Shown here: positions 1 to 12,370 of the stretch, piece after piece | How positions within the stretch are numbered: the stretch's first letter is position 1 | Layout: the number at the start of each line of letters is the position of its first letter | NCBI GenBank assembly: GCA_014607495.2 | Contig: CP053165.1 | Coordinates: 6,442,906-6,506,905 of the forward strand | Source: Carposina sasakii | Taxonomy: Eukaryota > Arthropoda > Insecta > Lepidoptera > Carposinidae | Length of the DNA stretch: 64,000 nucleotides | Direction: 5' to 3' | The notes under the pieces: model-generated | Seen by the model: only the letters and a program-made list of their open reading frames with translations | Database searches by the model: none | Told to the model about the DNA's origin: nothing | Position numbers and translations under genes: made by a program

Positions 1-1388
1 TATGAGTAAAATAAATCTTAGACACAACAATCGACTATTTCAAGCGACGCATCTATCAGTTTTAGTATCATCGAATCACACGATCCAATGATTTGCAGTG
101 AATATATTCTATTCAGAAACAAGTGTTTGCGTGTTTATGAGCCCCGGACGCTGCGCAGGCACACGGAATACACAATGACATGTCATTCAGAGGCGGCATA
201 CAAGATTTTGATATGACACGATGTTAATCTACCAATCTGTATCGAATTATATCTAAGCTGCACTTCATTGAAAATATTCCACCGTATGCTGACGCTGCTT
301 GGTTTATTAACATAGGAGGCAGTTTAGAAACAAGCTCGCTGTGTCCTGTATCGTTTTTTTTTTGTTCATTGTGAATACAGGCAGTATAATAATCGTATAT
401 TTGTGTATGCTCGTTTTCAATATCGTAGGTTAGGACCGTAAAGTCAGCTTAAAAACGTGTCATCGCAATAAAACATACAGTCACGTCAGTCGTTGCAACA
501 CAGACGGCGACCGCGTCTTTCTGGTGACTCGAAAAGTCTCAACCCTCAAGCAGCGAGGTGACGACGCTTGGCCGGCAATTATACCTTGTTGCCCGACGGA
601 GTGAACAATAGTGCACAATCACTGCGATTGTGTCGTGCACTAGTGTCAACTGCCCTGCGCGTACGTTGAACAACTAGTATTCTTATGGTGATGTACTAAT
701 CTCGCTGCCACAGTCGGTTCGACGATGCAAAACAAAAGGAAATTCAAATACTTCTACCTACAGTTACGAGCACTAGAACATTTACGTTTTCATTTATGCA
801 CCCATCTAGGATCGGCTCTTTATAAATATAAATTATTCATTGTAATAAAACGCCGGACGGCGACTACGCGATCAAGAGTCATGGCCGTAAACATCTATTA
901 AAATTCGGATCGCCTTGGGCCCTAAAGTACCATTTTAAGGTTCAGTTAATTGGAAATATTAACCATTTTAACGTGGAGCCCATTAGTGAAAACGATCCCG
1001 AGCAGGTAAAAACCAGCCTCCTGGGGCGACTTTTTTGTAACTTTGGCAGGTACCCGAACCCTCCCGACCAGATTGTGTATGCTTTTTTTGTAGCACGAAA
1101 TGTAAGAAAGTTAAAATGTTCGGACGTAGACCCATCCTTTTAGAGTAGATGTTGTAAAAAAGTTTGAAATATTATTGCAGTGTGGTAAAACCCAAAAGTT
1201 TCACGATCGAATATTGTAGCTTTCTTTGAAAACTTGGAGCCCATTTTAACAACCCCATATAAGATAAAATAAATAACCGTTATTTACTGAAAAAAGAAAT
1301 AACTATGGTTTAGGCTCTCTCGCTAGGCTTTTCAATACAACATGTGAATTCGTGTCCTGGATTAACGTATTCCCTCTCCTCTTTCCAG
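1..1388. other. Upstream/intronic region of the TIS11-like gene
   Basis: No convincing coding exon was found in this stretch. It ends in a strong splice acceptor: a pyrimidine-rich tract followed by AG at 1387-1388, just before the zinc-finger exon, so at least the right part is intron. A TATAAATA box near 822 lies upstream of GC-rich sequence and could be a promoter, but no first exon could be assigned. If the first exon is not here it lies left of the window. Confidence 0.5.
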
Positions 1389-2090
1389 AACCAATCTCGA
1401 CCAGTGCAGACTATAAACAGCACAATGGGCCCAGTAAGCGCCGGGGCCATCGCAAACGCCGTCTCCTGGGACCAGCATCCCGTGTTGGCGCGCGCGGCTT
1501 CCGTTCCCGCCCAGCGCGCGCTGGCCGCTCTGGTTGACCGCCTCGGCCACCGCCGGCTCGAGCGCACTACCAGCGAGCCCGCGCCGCCTCCGCCCGCCAC
1601 CAGCCGCTACAAGACAGAGCTGTGCCGACCCTTCGAGGAGGCGGGAGTCTGCAAGTACGGCGACAAGTGCCAGTTCGCTCACGGCATGCGCGAACTGCGC
1701 AACCTTCAGCGCCACCCCAAGTACAAGACCGAACTGTGCCGCACTTTCCATTCCGTTGGGTTCTGTCCGTACGGACCACGCTGTCATTTTGTCCACAACG
1801 CTGAGGAGGCCAGACGCCGCGAATCTACGTCCCCCGGGGGTTCCATCGCATCGCTGTCGTCGGGTGCATCGATGTCCTCGTACATGAGTGACGGGTCCCG
1901 CTCGCCGCGCTCGCCCCATTCGCCGCTGACGCCGCAGTCTCCGATCACGCCGCACTCGCCGCCCGCTCAATCTCCTCCAGCGAACGGATCCGCCTTCGCG
2001 TTCCGTCGCCCCAACTCTCCGGACCTCGAAGAGGAGCGACTGCCCGTGTTTAACCGCCTGTCGGCATTCGGCGACCTCATCATAGCTTAG
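1389..2090 (+). CDS. Tis11: TIS11/tristetraprolin-family CCCH zinc-finger protein, last coding exon
   Basis: This is an RNA-binding protein that recruits deadenylases to AU-rich mRNAs. Two CCCH fingers are visible at about 1606-1680 and 1720-1797. Both have the exact C-x8-C-x5-C-x3-H spacing, both are led by YKTEL, and the linker is 18 residues, which is the family signature. The C-terminal half is rich in SP/TP sites. The protein ends with RLPVFNRLS, matching the conserved C-terminal CNOT1-binding motif of the family. The exon starts at 1389 in phase 0 after a strong acceptor; an in-frame ATG at 1425 could serve if the 5' exon is non-coding. The stop is at 2088-2090. Family assignment is secure; the N-terminus encoded upstream is not seen. 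Upstream codons to 1344 are open but read through the acceptor. Confidence 0.93.
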   Translation, partial: NQSRPVQTINSTMGPVSAGAIANAVSWDQHPVLARAASVPAQRALAALVDRLGHRRLERTTSEPAPPPPATSRYKTELCRPFEEAGVCKYGDKCQFAHGMRELRNLQRHPKYKTELCRTFHSVGFCPYGPRCHFVHNAEEARRRESTSPGGSIASLSSGASMSSYMSDGSRSPRSPHSPLTPQSPITPHSPPAQSPPANGSAFAFRRPNSPDLEEERLPVFNRLSAFGDLIIA

Positions 2091-3670
2091 ACTAGTCCTA
2101 TGTAACGTAAATCGAGCGTAGCGTAAGGATCGTCCGTCACCGTAGTGCCTCCTCGACGTCTTCCAGACCGTCCCGCTCGACGCGCCTCACCCGCTCAAAG
2201 ATTGATCTCCAGTTTGTCGATGCTCCTTTTAATACTTCTTCCTTTTAATATAAGAAGTATTCATTGGCGTCTCGAATGTCTGCGGTGTGAATATAGTGAT
2301 AACATACTTACATCTTTTTAGTTATCGGCACGTATTTGTAAAAATGGCACCTTATTTGTTAGATATTTATTTGCTTAGCTCGCGGAAGTCTTCCCGATGC
2401 GCTCCTCCGCCGAGCGGTGGTCTTGTAAAGTTAGCTTATAGAACATTTTATTTATTTTGTACTGCCTATACGCGCTCGGTACCGTACCGCGAGAAGGCGC
2501 TCGTGATCTATTTTTAAGGGTTTAAGATAATAATTTATTATTTATTTCGAGTCTCTTTAACTTTAATTATTTGATAGCTAGCAGCTGCGATGCCGCACCG
2601 CAAACGGACGAGGCCCGCGTCGACGGGACGTGCCTCGTGACAACCTGGGGTCGTCTGGTTCCGTTCTCTGATCTGATCACCTCCTGTATGTTATAGTCCC
2701 CATAGTGCGGACGGAACTGGTCGAAACCACCGCGGGAGTTCAATGGACAGTACTCGGATTCCATTATACCTGAATCACTAAACCTAATGTATGAACATCT
2801 CGTATCATCTACCGTAACTCACTCTTTTATTGATAGTTTTCATATAAGCCGCCTCGGCACTTGAATCGCAATACTGGGAACTATACTAGCGATCTTAATC
2901 ACCCGTGGCCCATTTGAGAAACTATCGGTTGGAACGCCTCTAGCGACTCGTCTGCAAGGTTTTTTTTTCGTTTTACGTTGTGTGAGGAGGGCGAACGAGA
3001 CGAGCCAGAACCTGTTTGGAGTTTTGGTGATTGTTTTTTTCGTCCTCACGTTGCTTCAAGCCCCTCTCGCTTCGGCGCCCGACGAGTCGTTCGCAAAAAA
3101 TGACAAATCCGAGAACACGCCCGCTGAATTCCCGTCGGCCGTAACCTGTAAAAAGATATAACTAAGGACAATATTAATATATGACATATTTATAAACTTG
3201 TGCCGCCGGGGTGCCTGCGCCGGCGTCTCCCTCCCTCGCGCTTCCATCGCCTGCGCCGGCAACCCCTAACAAAGAGTGCCTTTTACTTTATAACAAATCG
3301 TTTATATTTAATTTTTAGTTGAACGAGATAGATGATTGTTTATTTATTGTATCTATTTGAATATAGTATTCAAATTGGCACAGTTATTACTTTTGTACTT
3401 TGACAGAGCTAAGCGGTTAGTTTCGACTTAGAATAGTTTTTCTTTGAATTTAAAGTGTGATATTTTATAATATTTATAATAACAAAGTTTAATTAAGGGA
3501 CCAATGTAAGTGATTAGGAGAAATTCTGATAGAAGCAGACAGATACGCTTTCAATTCTTACCAAGAGACTGTACCCTCGCGCAACATAACATATTATACT
3601 TACTAGAAATATATTTTGTTACATTTGTCGGATGTACGATTTTGTACAATCAATAAAATGATATTTGACC
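2091..3670 (+). other. 3' UTR of the TIS11-like gene with AU-rich elements
   Basis: This non-coding stretch follows the stop codon. It contains three copies of the nonamer TTATTTATT, at 2448-2456, 2538-2546 and 3340-3348. This is the optimal binding site known for this protein family. A canonical AATAAA lies near 3653 in the terminal AT-rich segment and is the likely polyadenylation signal. Short open frames on both strands here show no recognisable domain. Confidence 0.65.
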
Positions 3671-6060
3671 ACATTTGATTATTTGTTTACTTATCAGTTT
3701 TCAAACCAAGTGGGTGATTTTTATTTGTTTATCTTTTTATATCTTTAGTTTCAGTTTTTCTCCAATTTTCTAGCGAGTCGTTGCATGGTGACCACTGAAA
3801 GATAATAATTTTGTACCTAGTTTTAAGACCTTAGTTTTAAGCGTTTTATTTTCATAATTTCGCGAATATTATTTATTGTCAGTTCATTACGAATTTTAAA
3901 CCATTAAACCTGATTTATTTAATTTCTTTTTTTTATAATTTAAATGGACATTTAAGTACTACGATAACTTGTAACTTAATGTTTAGTAATATTATCATGA
4001 GTCATTTAATATAACAGGCATTAGTATAAAAACTCTAGTACCTACGTCAGTTGTAATTAAGTATTTAATTTTTTAATTTAATTCCAAGTATAAGTTTAAT
4101 CTTCAAAAAAATGACTACTACTACGTATTCTACTCTCATAATGGACAAAAAAGTTAAGGCTAAAGCTTGTTTATGACATTTTCTCGTAAGTTTTCCTTAT
4201 TTCCATCTGCATTTTTATTGAAATATAGTCAAAATATGTTTAATTTATTTTGTTTTTATTTTCGTTTTTCCATTCCTTAATAATTACTTATATATTTTAA
4301 TTTATCTTTATTTTGGGTAAACACCTATTAACCTACATAAGTGGAACTTTATTAAGACGTACACAAAAGAGATACAATAAATATGATTGAACAATATGGT
4401 GCTTTTAAACTGTGTAACTTCCTTTTAACATGAAACTTTGCAAGTAACTAGGATTACGTAAGGCGTGGTAAAAAGGAGTAATATTATTTAAAAGCACTCC
4501 ATTTAACTTGCAGGCATATTGAATACCACGTGGTATTACAACACCGCCAGCTATTTTGAGATATGAGAGAATATGAGAAAAAACTTCCTTCTAGCACTTC
4601 GCTGACCCGCGGCACGCTCGCTACCCTCGTTCAGCTCGTGCTTTGTACATATTTTCCATTTCTAATATATAGGTAACTAATTATTAATTTAGCGGGCGAA
4701 GTGCTAGAAATCTCCACCTCTCCCTAAAACCCATATTATTCAAAATATCTTGTGGTTTAATTACTTCATCGTGTGATTCAATATATCTGCGGCATACATG
4801 AATTTATAGATAGAAAGACACTAGGTATTTTAACAGCAAGCAAACTGCAAAAATGCATAGTGGATGCGTAAAGGACCTTTATTTATGTATGGACGCTTCT
4901 TACAGGCAAAAGGGAGTAAGTATGCAATGTGTCTATCTGTTGTAGATAAGTATTTATGAACTTCTTGGATAGGTAGAAGTAGAAGGTATCAATTTATACC
5001 TAATAGCTTACCGGTTCTATCCCCACTACAATTTGAATAACGGCACGCTATGTGGTGGCTAACTATATGACAGACAGAACTGAAGTAAAATGTATGATAA
5101 AGTGTTATGTTAGCAAGTAGTTTTTTTCTTTGTACCTACCGGAGTACTATCCTGTCAAACACTAAAATAGGTAGAATAGCCGATCAATCGACGGAGCCAT
5201 ACCACCAAAATTGAATTAAAAATTATATGGAAACTAGCGCCCATGTTAAATGGCCATCCTGCCTGAAATGCCACCACTATCAACGTTTCAAAACCATAGA
5301 TTTATTATTCAAAATGGCCTAGTGCTGCCATCTAGTTATAACTCACGCATGTAAATCTTGTAAGCTCCCAAACCAAAGCTTCGAATCGTAGTAACCTAGT
5401 GGTGCCATCTAGTAGTAGCTTGATAAAGTAAGCTTTACTGTTGAAAGACCTCTGTCTAGCCAGCCACAAATCGGAAAGATCCTCTCAGCCAGTTCAAATA
5501 GTAGCCTACCTACTGCTTACAAATACCTACTGGAATGCCCTATCAACGGAAGCTGGAAGGCTAAAGGGCTACCCATCAACTCTTCTATAACAAGGTATAC
5601 GTTTGTACATTTGTGTGCACCACTTGATAAGCCTGTTACGTTTCCCACATGAACAATCTAAGTAGGTAGGTAATTATTCAGCATTCTGTAAACAGTAACC
5701 AGAGCTGTTGATCTTTGACAAGTTTCACCTTTGTCGGCGCTTCTTGCAACCCAACCCCCGCGATAAGCGAGCCAGCCAACGACAAACTTTATTGCGCACT
5801 TTACTATAGGTAGGTACCTACCTAGGTAAGATGTACCTATGTAGGTACTTTTACTCTATAAGATAGACAGAAGGTATGTATTGGTTGGTTTAAGTTTAGC
5901 AGCATTAAAGTCTGTCAACCTTTAGCTTCCATTCGCATGGGAAAACATCAGACAGTAGGGCGTCCTTTCTAAAACACCTAAGTAGGAATTCCTCGATTAA
6001 ATTTTAATCTTTAAACTTTAATATCCACGGAGTACTTACCCATCTAAGTAAGTATGTAAA
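3671..6060. other. AT-rich intergenic region
   Basis: No gene was recognised. Two near-identical GTGNTGCCATCTAGT-type segments lie near 5325 and 5397, a motif common in dispersed repeats. The remainder shows no clear structure. Confidence 0.6.
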
Positions 6061-6064
6061 CGCC

Positions 6065-6285
6065 CAAGAACTGCCTACACACGGCTCTCATGCGAAAAAA
6101 TCTCAAATGCGAAAAAAAAGAAGTTCGCGTTAACGTAAAACAGCCAACCAATCACAATATTCAATCACATTATGGCATGATAACGTGATGTAATGAAAGA
6201 AAGAACAACGGCACGCCGTGGTTGGTTGAATAGTTTACGTTTACGCAATCGAGTTCGAAGTGAAAACTCGCACTAAGCCCTGAAC
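6065..6285. mobile_element. Palindromic MITE-like element
   Basis: The left half (GCGTTAACGTAAA..CCAACCAATCAC, near 6128-6155) is repeated in inverted orientation on the right (GTGGTTGGTTGAA..GTTTACGC, near 6220-6247). Weaker inverted similarity extends outward on both sides. There is no coding capacity. The class is unknown and the ends are approximate. Confidence 0.4.
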
Positions 6286-6785
6286 AGCAGGAACTTACAA
6301 CCGCGTTTTGCATAGCGGGGTCTGATGTACTATCAACCTAGACGCCAGTTAGTTTGCAGCACGTTAGTAAACCACCCTTCAATAGAAAGTCAGAAAAACA
6401 TTACAATAGACTTTTTTACTATTGACAAAATGTAAAACAATAAAAATATTGGCACAGATTTTAAACGTAAGAATATTCTTAACAATGATTTTTACACCCT
6501 CTCCTGTTGTTTTCGGTTTCTCAAGAAAAAGGCTCATTTTATGTAACTTTAAAAAAAATTATTGATACAATAAACAGATTGGGATGCAGCAGTAAAGGGT
6601 ATTAAAAGGAACTATTGTAGTTTGCAAACGAAAGTTTAGAATCGTGTCAGCGGCGCCTTGGTTGATAGTACCCAGGGATTTGGTATCTCCTATGATAGTA
6701 CCTACCTAAAAGATCAGTGACAAGTTGCCAGCTCATCGCCGGTACGATCCTGAGTTCCTTAGTAGACTTTTTACGGAGTTTAAGT

Positions 6786-7095
6786 GCAGCAGCACGCGTA
6801 TGATAAATTTGGTGAGAGCGAGATATCTCACTTTTAAACGTCAAATCCATAGAACTAAGTAATAACTAGACAAGGCAAGTGTTTCTACTTGGTGTGTAAA
6901 AAAGAATTGCAAACCACTTCTATCAGCCCTAATTCACTCAGTCTGGCTTGAGAACGAGGTGTCTATTCTAATTCTTAAGTCTATTTTTACATACAAAGTA
7001 CATACACTTAGTTTATCTAGTTATTAATAGCTCTGTGAGTTTGACGTTTAAAAGTGAGACATCTCTCACAAAATTCATCATACGAGTGCAGATCT
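6786..7095. mobile_element. MITE with about 60-bp terminal inverted repeats
   Basis: The left arm (about 6786-6848) and right arm (about 7035-7095) are imperfect reverse complements, sharing TCACTTTTAAACGTCAAA and flanking sequence on both sides. The core of about 190 bp is non-coding. The structure fits a small non-autonomous DNA transposon; the superfamily was not identified. Confidence 0.5.
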
Positions 7096-7313
7096 AGTGA
7101 AGCGCATATGCCGCATCATAGGATAAAACAGTTAAATTTTAAACTGTTTTCTTTCTTCGAACACCTACTTAATCAAACATGTCCCCATGTAAAACGATAC
7201 CGTTTAGGAAAGTAAATATGATACCATTTGTGTTGGTTTTACGATAATAATAATTGCTGCTGGATATAGGCGATAAGGACACATCTATACTAAAAATAAT
7301 AATATAATATTAT

Positions 7314-7925
7314 AAAGAGGTAAAGTTTGTGTGTTTGTATATTTATTAAATTGTAAGGGGTAATCTCGGGATCTACTCAACCGATTTTAAAAATTCTTTC
7401 ACCGTTAGAATCCTTATTGGACCTGGATGAATATAGGCTATAAGAATTTCCCGATATTCCCACGGGAAGGCGACCAACGGGAATTTAATATTTTTTACGA
7501 AAACCGCTATACACATGAAGCTGAAATCGGGCATATATGTTCATTGGGGACAACGAGGAAGGACTAAAAACGGATTTCCCGAAGTTCCCACGGGAAGGGG
7601 ACAAACGGGAATTCATTTTTTTACGACAACTGCGATACACATGAATTAGAAATTGGACCTGTATGTTCATGAGGGACTGCGAGGGAGCACTAAGAAGGTA
7701 TTTCCCGAAATTCCCATGGGAAGGGGAGTTACGGAAATTTCAAATTTTTACGAAAACCGCTATTTATACGAAGCTGAAATCGGATTAGGGCTACAAGGAA
7801 GCTCTAAGAACGGATTTCCCGAAATTCCCACGGGAAGGGGACCAACAGGAGTTCCAAATTTTTACGAAAACCGCTGTACCTACATATGAAGTTGTAGCTA
7901 TGTACTGAAATATACCGAAGCGAAG
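7314..7925 (+). repeat. Dispersed repeat with four tandem units of about 115-128 bp
   Basis: The core TTCCCGAAATTCCCACGGGA recurs with small changes at about 7448, 7576, 7702 and 7816. Each is followed by a (G)GGAATT-type segment and a TTTTTACGAAAACCGCTAT segment. The block starts with an 'ACTCAACCGATTTTAAAAAT' segment and ends near 7925 with a GAAGCGAAGCGAGGGCGGGCCAC segment, features of dispersed insect repeats. Open frames across it are by-products of the repeat. Confidence 0.55.
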
Positions 7926-8108
7926 CGAGGGCGGGCCACTATTACCTAATATAAGTATAGAACTGATTAGATACCGCTAAATATATAGGTACATCTACCA
8001 AACTTGCAGGAAAATGGACTGAGTATTTTTTATTTTAAAAAAATATTACGCCTACTTTGGTCATATTTCAGTTTGTTGTGTAAAACTGTTTATTGGTCAG
8101 TTATACAT

Positions 8109-9672
8109 TAGCAGCCGGTTGCACCAAAATCAATGTTCATTTACGAATTAAGTTTTACGTATTACGTTTACTATTCCGTCACTATTACGAATTCGTAAAT
8201 GTGCGTTGCATCAATAAATTATTTAAATGCGCTAAAAAGAAAAAATAAACTTTTACACTAAAACTTTTACTGTTAATTTATAACGTCATTTCAAATTTAA
8301 CACATTTGACACAATTTATATGTTATAAAAGCTTGTCGCGACATTTAAGTACTCGTATTTACGTTCTTACTTTTAAATGTTTATTAGGCAGCATCTTTGT
8401 GTTGATGTTTCAGATTTTCCCATATTGTTCCCACGCATATCGACGAAATATCCGTCGACCCTTCCAGAGCTTCGTGTAGAAGAGTAAGAGAGTAATATAC
8501 AACAGGGTTCGCCCCGGTGCCCCGAGGTGGTATGTTCACGACATCATGTCATCATGCCACTCAGTCCTCGGCACGGCCTCACCTTGACTTATTAAAAATT
8601 TAAAACTAAGAAAGTAAATACGAGTACTTAAATGTCGCGACAAGCTTTTATAACATATAAATTGTGTCAAATGTGTTAAATTTGAAATGACGTTATAAAT
8701 TAACAGTAAAAGTTTTAGTGTAAAAGTTTATTTTTTCTTTTTAGCGCATTTAAATAAAAGCTTGTTTTTAAAAAGGTTTTTTTACCTAAATTTTATTTTA
8801 TACTTTTTAGTTTTCACCTGGTAAGTCTGTTCATCTCATTCAACGCATCATTATTGCAAGGTCGTTTGCCAGTTAATTTTGAACAGTCCAGCTCTTCAAT
8901 GAGGAGCCCTTCTATTGATATACTCGTCGAGAGTTATTCTCAGCAAGACCTATCATTTGATACCTATATTATAGGCACGAATAAAAGAAAATTATCCGCC
9001 ATTTTGGGTGTTCCGCCATGGTGGATTTGGAATAACGTCATACAGTTAACCATGCATTGTCATGCATGAACGTGCATACAAAATTTCAACTCAATTGCTT
9101 AAAAATATCTATTTCAAAATAGATTTTCAAGTTTTAGAAGTCCGCCATATTTAATTAAGAGTGACGTCACATTTTTTCGAGTTACTCTCAGCTAGCCCTT
9201 TAATTTGATACCCATATTGTAGGAATGCATTAAAAATAATTGGTCCGCCATTGTGGGTATGCCGCCATGTTGGATTTAGAATGACGTCACACTGTTAATC
9301 ATGCATTGTCATCCGAACTGAACGTGCTCACCAAATTTCAGCCCAATCGGTTGAGGGCAAGTGCCTTAAAATTGAGTTGTAAGATTTCACCCGAACAAAC
9401 ATACATTGCAAGTTAAATAAAAGCTTGTAAAAAATCAGTAAAAGTATCCGTAAAATTAATATAAAACACTATATTAAAACAATCTGTCAGTGTCAAAATC
9501 TTTATACGTTTTACGATATAAGCAGGGTTTGAGCTCCGTAAAAAGGAACTGGTATAAACTAAAAGTAAATCGTAACTCTGAACCGTGGAACAACAACTTT
9601 TTACATTATACGTCTACTTTATACGTTACTTTTTACGAATTCGTAACATGAAACTTGTGGTGCAACTGGGCA
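8109..9672. mobile_element. MITE with TTGCACCA-type ends, interrupted by a foldback element
   Basis: The left end (CCGGTTGCACCAAAA, near 8114) and right end (TTGTGGTGCAACTGGG, near 9655) are imperfect inverted repeats. Similarity continues inward as TTTACGAATTNAG and related TTACG-rich sequence. The interior from about 8221 to 9433 is a separate element that also occurs at 37.4 kb, so this MITE was split by a later insertion. Confidence 0.5.
8221..9433 (+). mobile_element. Foldback element, copy A
   Basis: It starts with a hairpin whose arms (about 8224-8385 and 8596-8757) are near-perfect reverse complements around a loop of about 210 bp. A further 650 bp follows and ends CAAGTTAAATAAAAGCTTGTAA near 9431. 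The same arrangement recurs in the same orientation at 37.4-38.4 kb. There is no coding capacity. The TTAAATAAAAGCTTG terminus also occurs at the hairpin arm ends, which suggests a related RTE-like or foldback lineage. Confidence 0.55.
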
Positions 9673-10099
9673 TAGGTGATTGCTAGAGGTCTACAACTAG
9701 GGTTACCATATCTCAAGATTTGTCCTGAGATTTCAGGATTTTTCGACTTTTCTCAGGATTGCGGCCGGATTTTGCAAATTTCGTGATATCTCAGGGTTTT
9801 TAAAGATCTCTTTAATTAAAAATTAAATGAACTACCAATAATCTTCTTTTGGTAACAACTGAACAGTTAAAGTCTATACTTATTTATCCAAGTGAAACAA
9901 ACTAAAAACACTTAATCTTTTGGTAACAACCCCGCCCCGCCGCATCGAGTGCGATGTGCATGTTGCAACGCGTGAGCTAGATCCGCAGTGTATAAAACGA
10001 TAATAATACGTTTTTGAGTGAAAATTTATAAACTTTTTTATTATTATTAATAGGCTTACGCTTGACCACAACGCGCCTGATGGTAAGCATCGTTGCAGT
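9673..10099. other. Intergenic region, no gene seen
   Basis: AT-rich sequence with a short run of CAGGATTTTTC-type repeats near 9720-9780. No coding frame could be supported. Confidence 0.5.
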
Positions 10100-10241
10100 C
10101 TAAGATGGAGCGCGCTTGCCTAAAAGAAACCGGTTCACTCTCGCCTTGAAGACCGCAAGATTATAGTTCACGGGGAACAGGGATTCAGGCAGGGAGTTCC
10201 ACAGCTTGGCCGTTCGCACTATGAATGTAGAAGCAAAACGC
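10100..10241 (-). pseudogene. CR1/jockey-type LINE ORF2 C-terminal remnant
   Basis: The minus-strand frame reads a segment containing [11 protein letters not shown], then [18 protein letters not shown], and a stop at 10100-10102. This is the characteristic C-terminal tail of reverse transcriptases from CR1/L2/jockey-like non-LTR retrotransposons. Only about 47 codons remain; frame and similarity are lost upstream. It is a 5'-truncated, dead fragment. Confidence 0.6.
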
Positions 10242-10244
10242 TTA

Positions 10245-11359
10245 GTACGAGTCTATAAATTGTCAGGACTTTTCCATGGAAATCAGGCCTTTTCTCCGGT
10301 CTTTTGATTTTTTCATCTGTTAACCCTATCTACAACCTGCCCCCGGAAATAATTGCTTAGTATATGAGCTATAGGACTCTAACTCTAGAGACCGAGACTT
10401 TTAACTACAGGCAAGTACAGGCGAATACAAAAAGCTTTACCAAAAGTGTTTGTTATGTGCTTACCCCCCCCGTGTTGTGACCGAAAAGAATGTTTAGTTA
10501 CACGAATTGCTTCAAAAATATTGAAGACCAAACCTGCTGCCAAATCCAGTTGTGTCCAGCATAAGCGACCGCTTGCTTATGCAAGTTCGTGCCCACATAA
10601 AGGTTCTGTTACCGCCTGTACCCGAACAATACGGTTGGCAGCATCAAGACAAAGGGCAATAAAGATACGCGACGTATCGCTCAACTTACATAAGCCTCAA
10701 CCACCGCCATTACATTGCCTGTGAGGAGACGTAATCCTTGCCGATAAGCGACACGTAGTGCGTTCGAAGCATACGCAATGCATGCGGAAAACAAAACCAT
10801 TGACTAAAAAAATTAATTCGTAATTTCATACCTATATAACGTGCGACGTCGTCATTTTAATGGGCAGTCTCAAGGTAGACTTGTTTGCGTTTTATGCACG
10901 GCTCTTTGGGCATCTAGCTGAGTGCATTTGAATAACTGTAATAAGCACTTACCTAAGTAGGTAATTTTTAAGACCGCTAAGGTACCTATGTATTGGTAAC
11001 ATACTGATCTCGAGTTAAAAAATATCCACAATCTTTTTAATCGACTTCAAAAAAGAGAGGCTATCAATTCGTCTGTATGTTTTTTTGACGTGAAACGTCT
11101 TTAAAATCGCGCCGAAACATACGGGTACCAGGTTTAAAAACTGGACCGTAACGAAAAGGTCTATATCATCGTACCTTAATAATTAAAAAACTATTAGTCT
11201 TAGAAACAAAAATGTGGTGTAAATATTTCACTTATATAGTCAGCTCGCTGTTATGACATTGAGTTCGTGTCGGGGTCAAGCGGGGCGGCGGGGGAGGGAT
11301 AAAAAGGGAAAAGCGATTCGCTAACATAGACGTTTCACGTTAAAACCAACGGCCGTGTG
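10245..11359. other. Intergenic flank of the gypsy nest
   Basis: No gene is supported; a short plus-strand open frame at 10446-10724 has no recognisable domain. A segment near 11037-11100 (CGACTTCAAAAAAGAGAGGCT) recurs in altered form near 35645-35690 on the other side of the gypsy element, marking a common dispersed repeat. Confidence 0.5.
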
Positions 11360-11363
11360 CCCC

Positions 11364-11775
11364 TTTTATGTGATGAGTAGCGAAAACACTTTGAATTATT
11401 AATACTTTTAATTTAATATTATTTTTACAAGATTTTAGGAGTTGGAATCGGAATCGAAGTTGGTATGGAACTGTGTTGTGGAATGGGTGCCGGGATTATT
11501 TATACATGAGAGTTTCGGGAAGGGAGGGTTGGAAAGGATTCTGGGAACAAAACTATTTTATGCTAAAACTATTTTAAAACTATTCATTCAGTAATAAATC
11601 TTTCCTTGGCACGGTGTGACTTTGTGTTCTTCGTGGCGTATTGTGTCTTTGGTCGTGTCAGGAACATGTGTCCGGTATTTCAATAAACAATAATTTGTAA
11701 AGCTTTATCTTTAGGCGCGGCGTGGTGCCATCCCTTCGTTAGTCATGCTGGAGCACACGTGTCTAACACGTAACA
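11364..11775 (-). repeat. 3' LTR of gypsy element 1 (412 bp)
   Basis: This is an intact LTR reading TTTTATGTGATGAG...ACGTAACA on the plus strand. It matches the interrupted right LTR (16320-16352 plus 35238-35616), whose two parts total exactly 412 bp. No difference was noticed by eye over most of the length, implying a recent insertion. Confidence 0.88.
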
Positions 11776-11975
11776 CCTCCCCCCTTAGAACAAAGATTGG
11801 GCGGCGCCCAATGTTTGTGGGGAAGCGGCGCGGGCGACTACGGCTGCAGTGTCGTCGTCGTCAGACTCGTCCTCGGTGACGGTGGACATAGGAATCGCTA
11901 TATAGCTTCGATGGATGTGTCTCGATGATGTGCTTCTGGACGGTTGGCAATTCCGTCTTGATTATCCTTTTTTTT

Positions 11976-12248
11976 TCAGGAAAGTATTTCTTTGCGCAGG
12001 AAAGGTTGTAGCAACGCAGGATTCATCTCGTAGGTTGGTCGTGCTTGGAAATTGTAGACAGGCAGACTGCAGACCCAGCGTTGTGTGTCGATGTTCTTAC
12101 AGCTCGTCGTGACGATGAAGATCTGCCTTGTGGAATTTGTGGCCAAATACGCATGCTCAGGGAGGATAGTGGAGTAAAGGGCGGATTTGGGATGAGGTAT
12201 TGAGATTGAGTACAGTCGGAATAAGGTGTTTTTATCATTCTTGACCAA
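11976..12248 (-). pseudogene. Possible env C-terminal remnant of an errantivirus-like element
   Basis: The minus-strand frame before the 3' LTR encodes about 90 residues with spaced cysteines and a YLATNSTRQIFIV segment followed by PTYEMN. The pattern resembles the envelope-type protein of insect errantiviruses, which lies at this position in that group. There is no start, signal peptide, fusion or membrane segment. If real, it is a short leftover after an internal deletion. The assignment is an inference from pattern only; it could instead be an unrelated 3' frame. Confidence 0.3.
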
Positions 12249-12370
12249 GGGGAAATTAAGTACCTAGCCTAGTGAGTAGGTAGCCTGTTCATATAGATAT
12301 AAGAAGATAGATATAGCAGGATCTAATATTTTGTGTATGTTAGACATGGGGGACTAGGAGGACTAAAATA

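Noticed and set aside
1362..1970. Long minus-strand open frame opposite the zinc-finger exon
   Set aside because: It is the GC-rich antisense shadow of the TIS11-like coding exon and shows no domain.
10446..10724. 92-codon plus-strand open frame
   Set aside because: No recognisable motif, no splice context, and lies in repeat-rich intergenic DNA.
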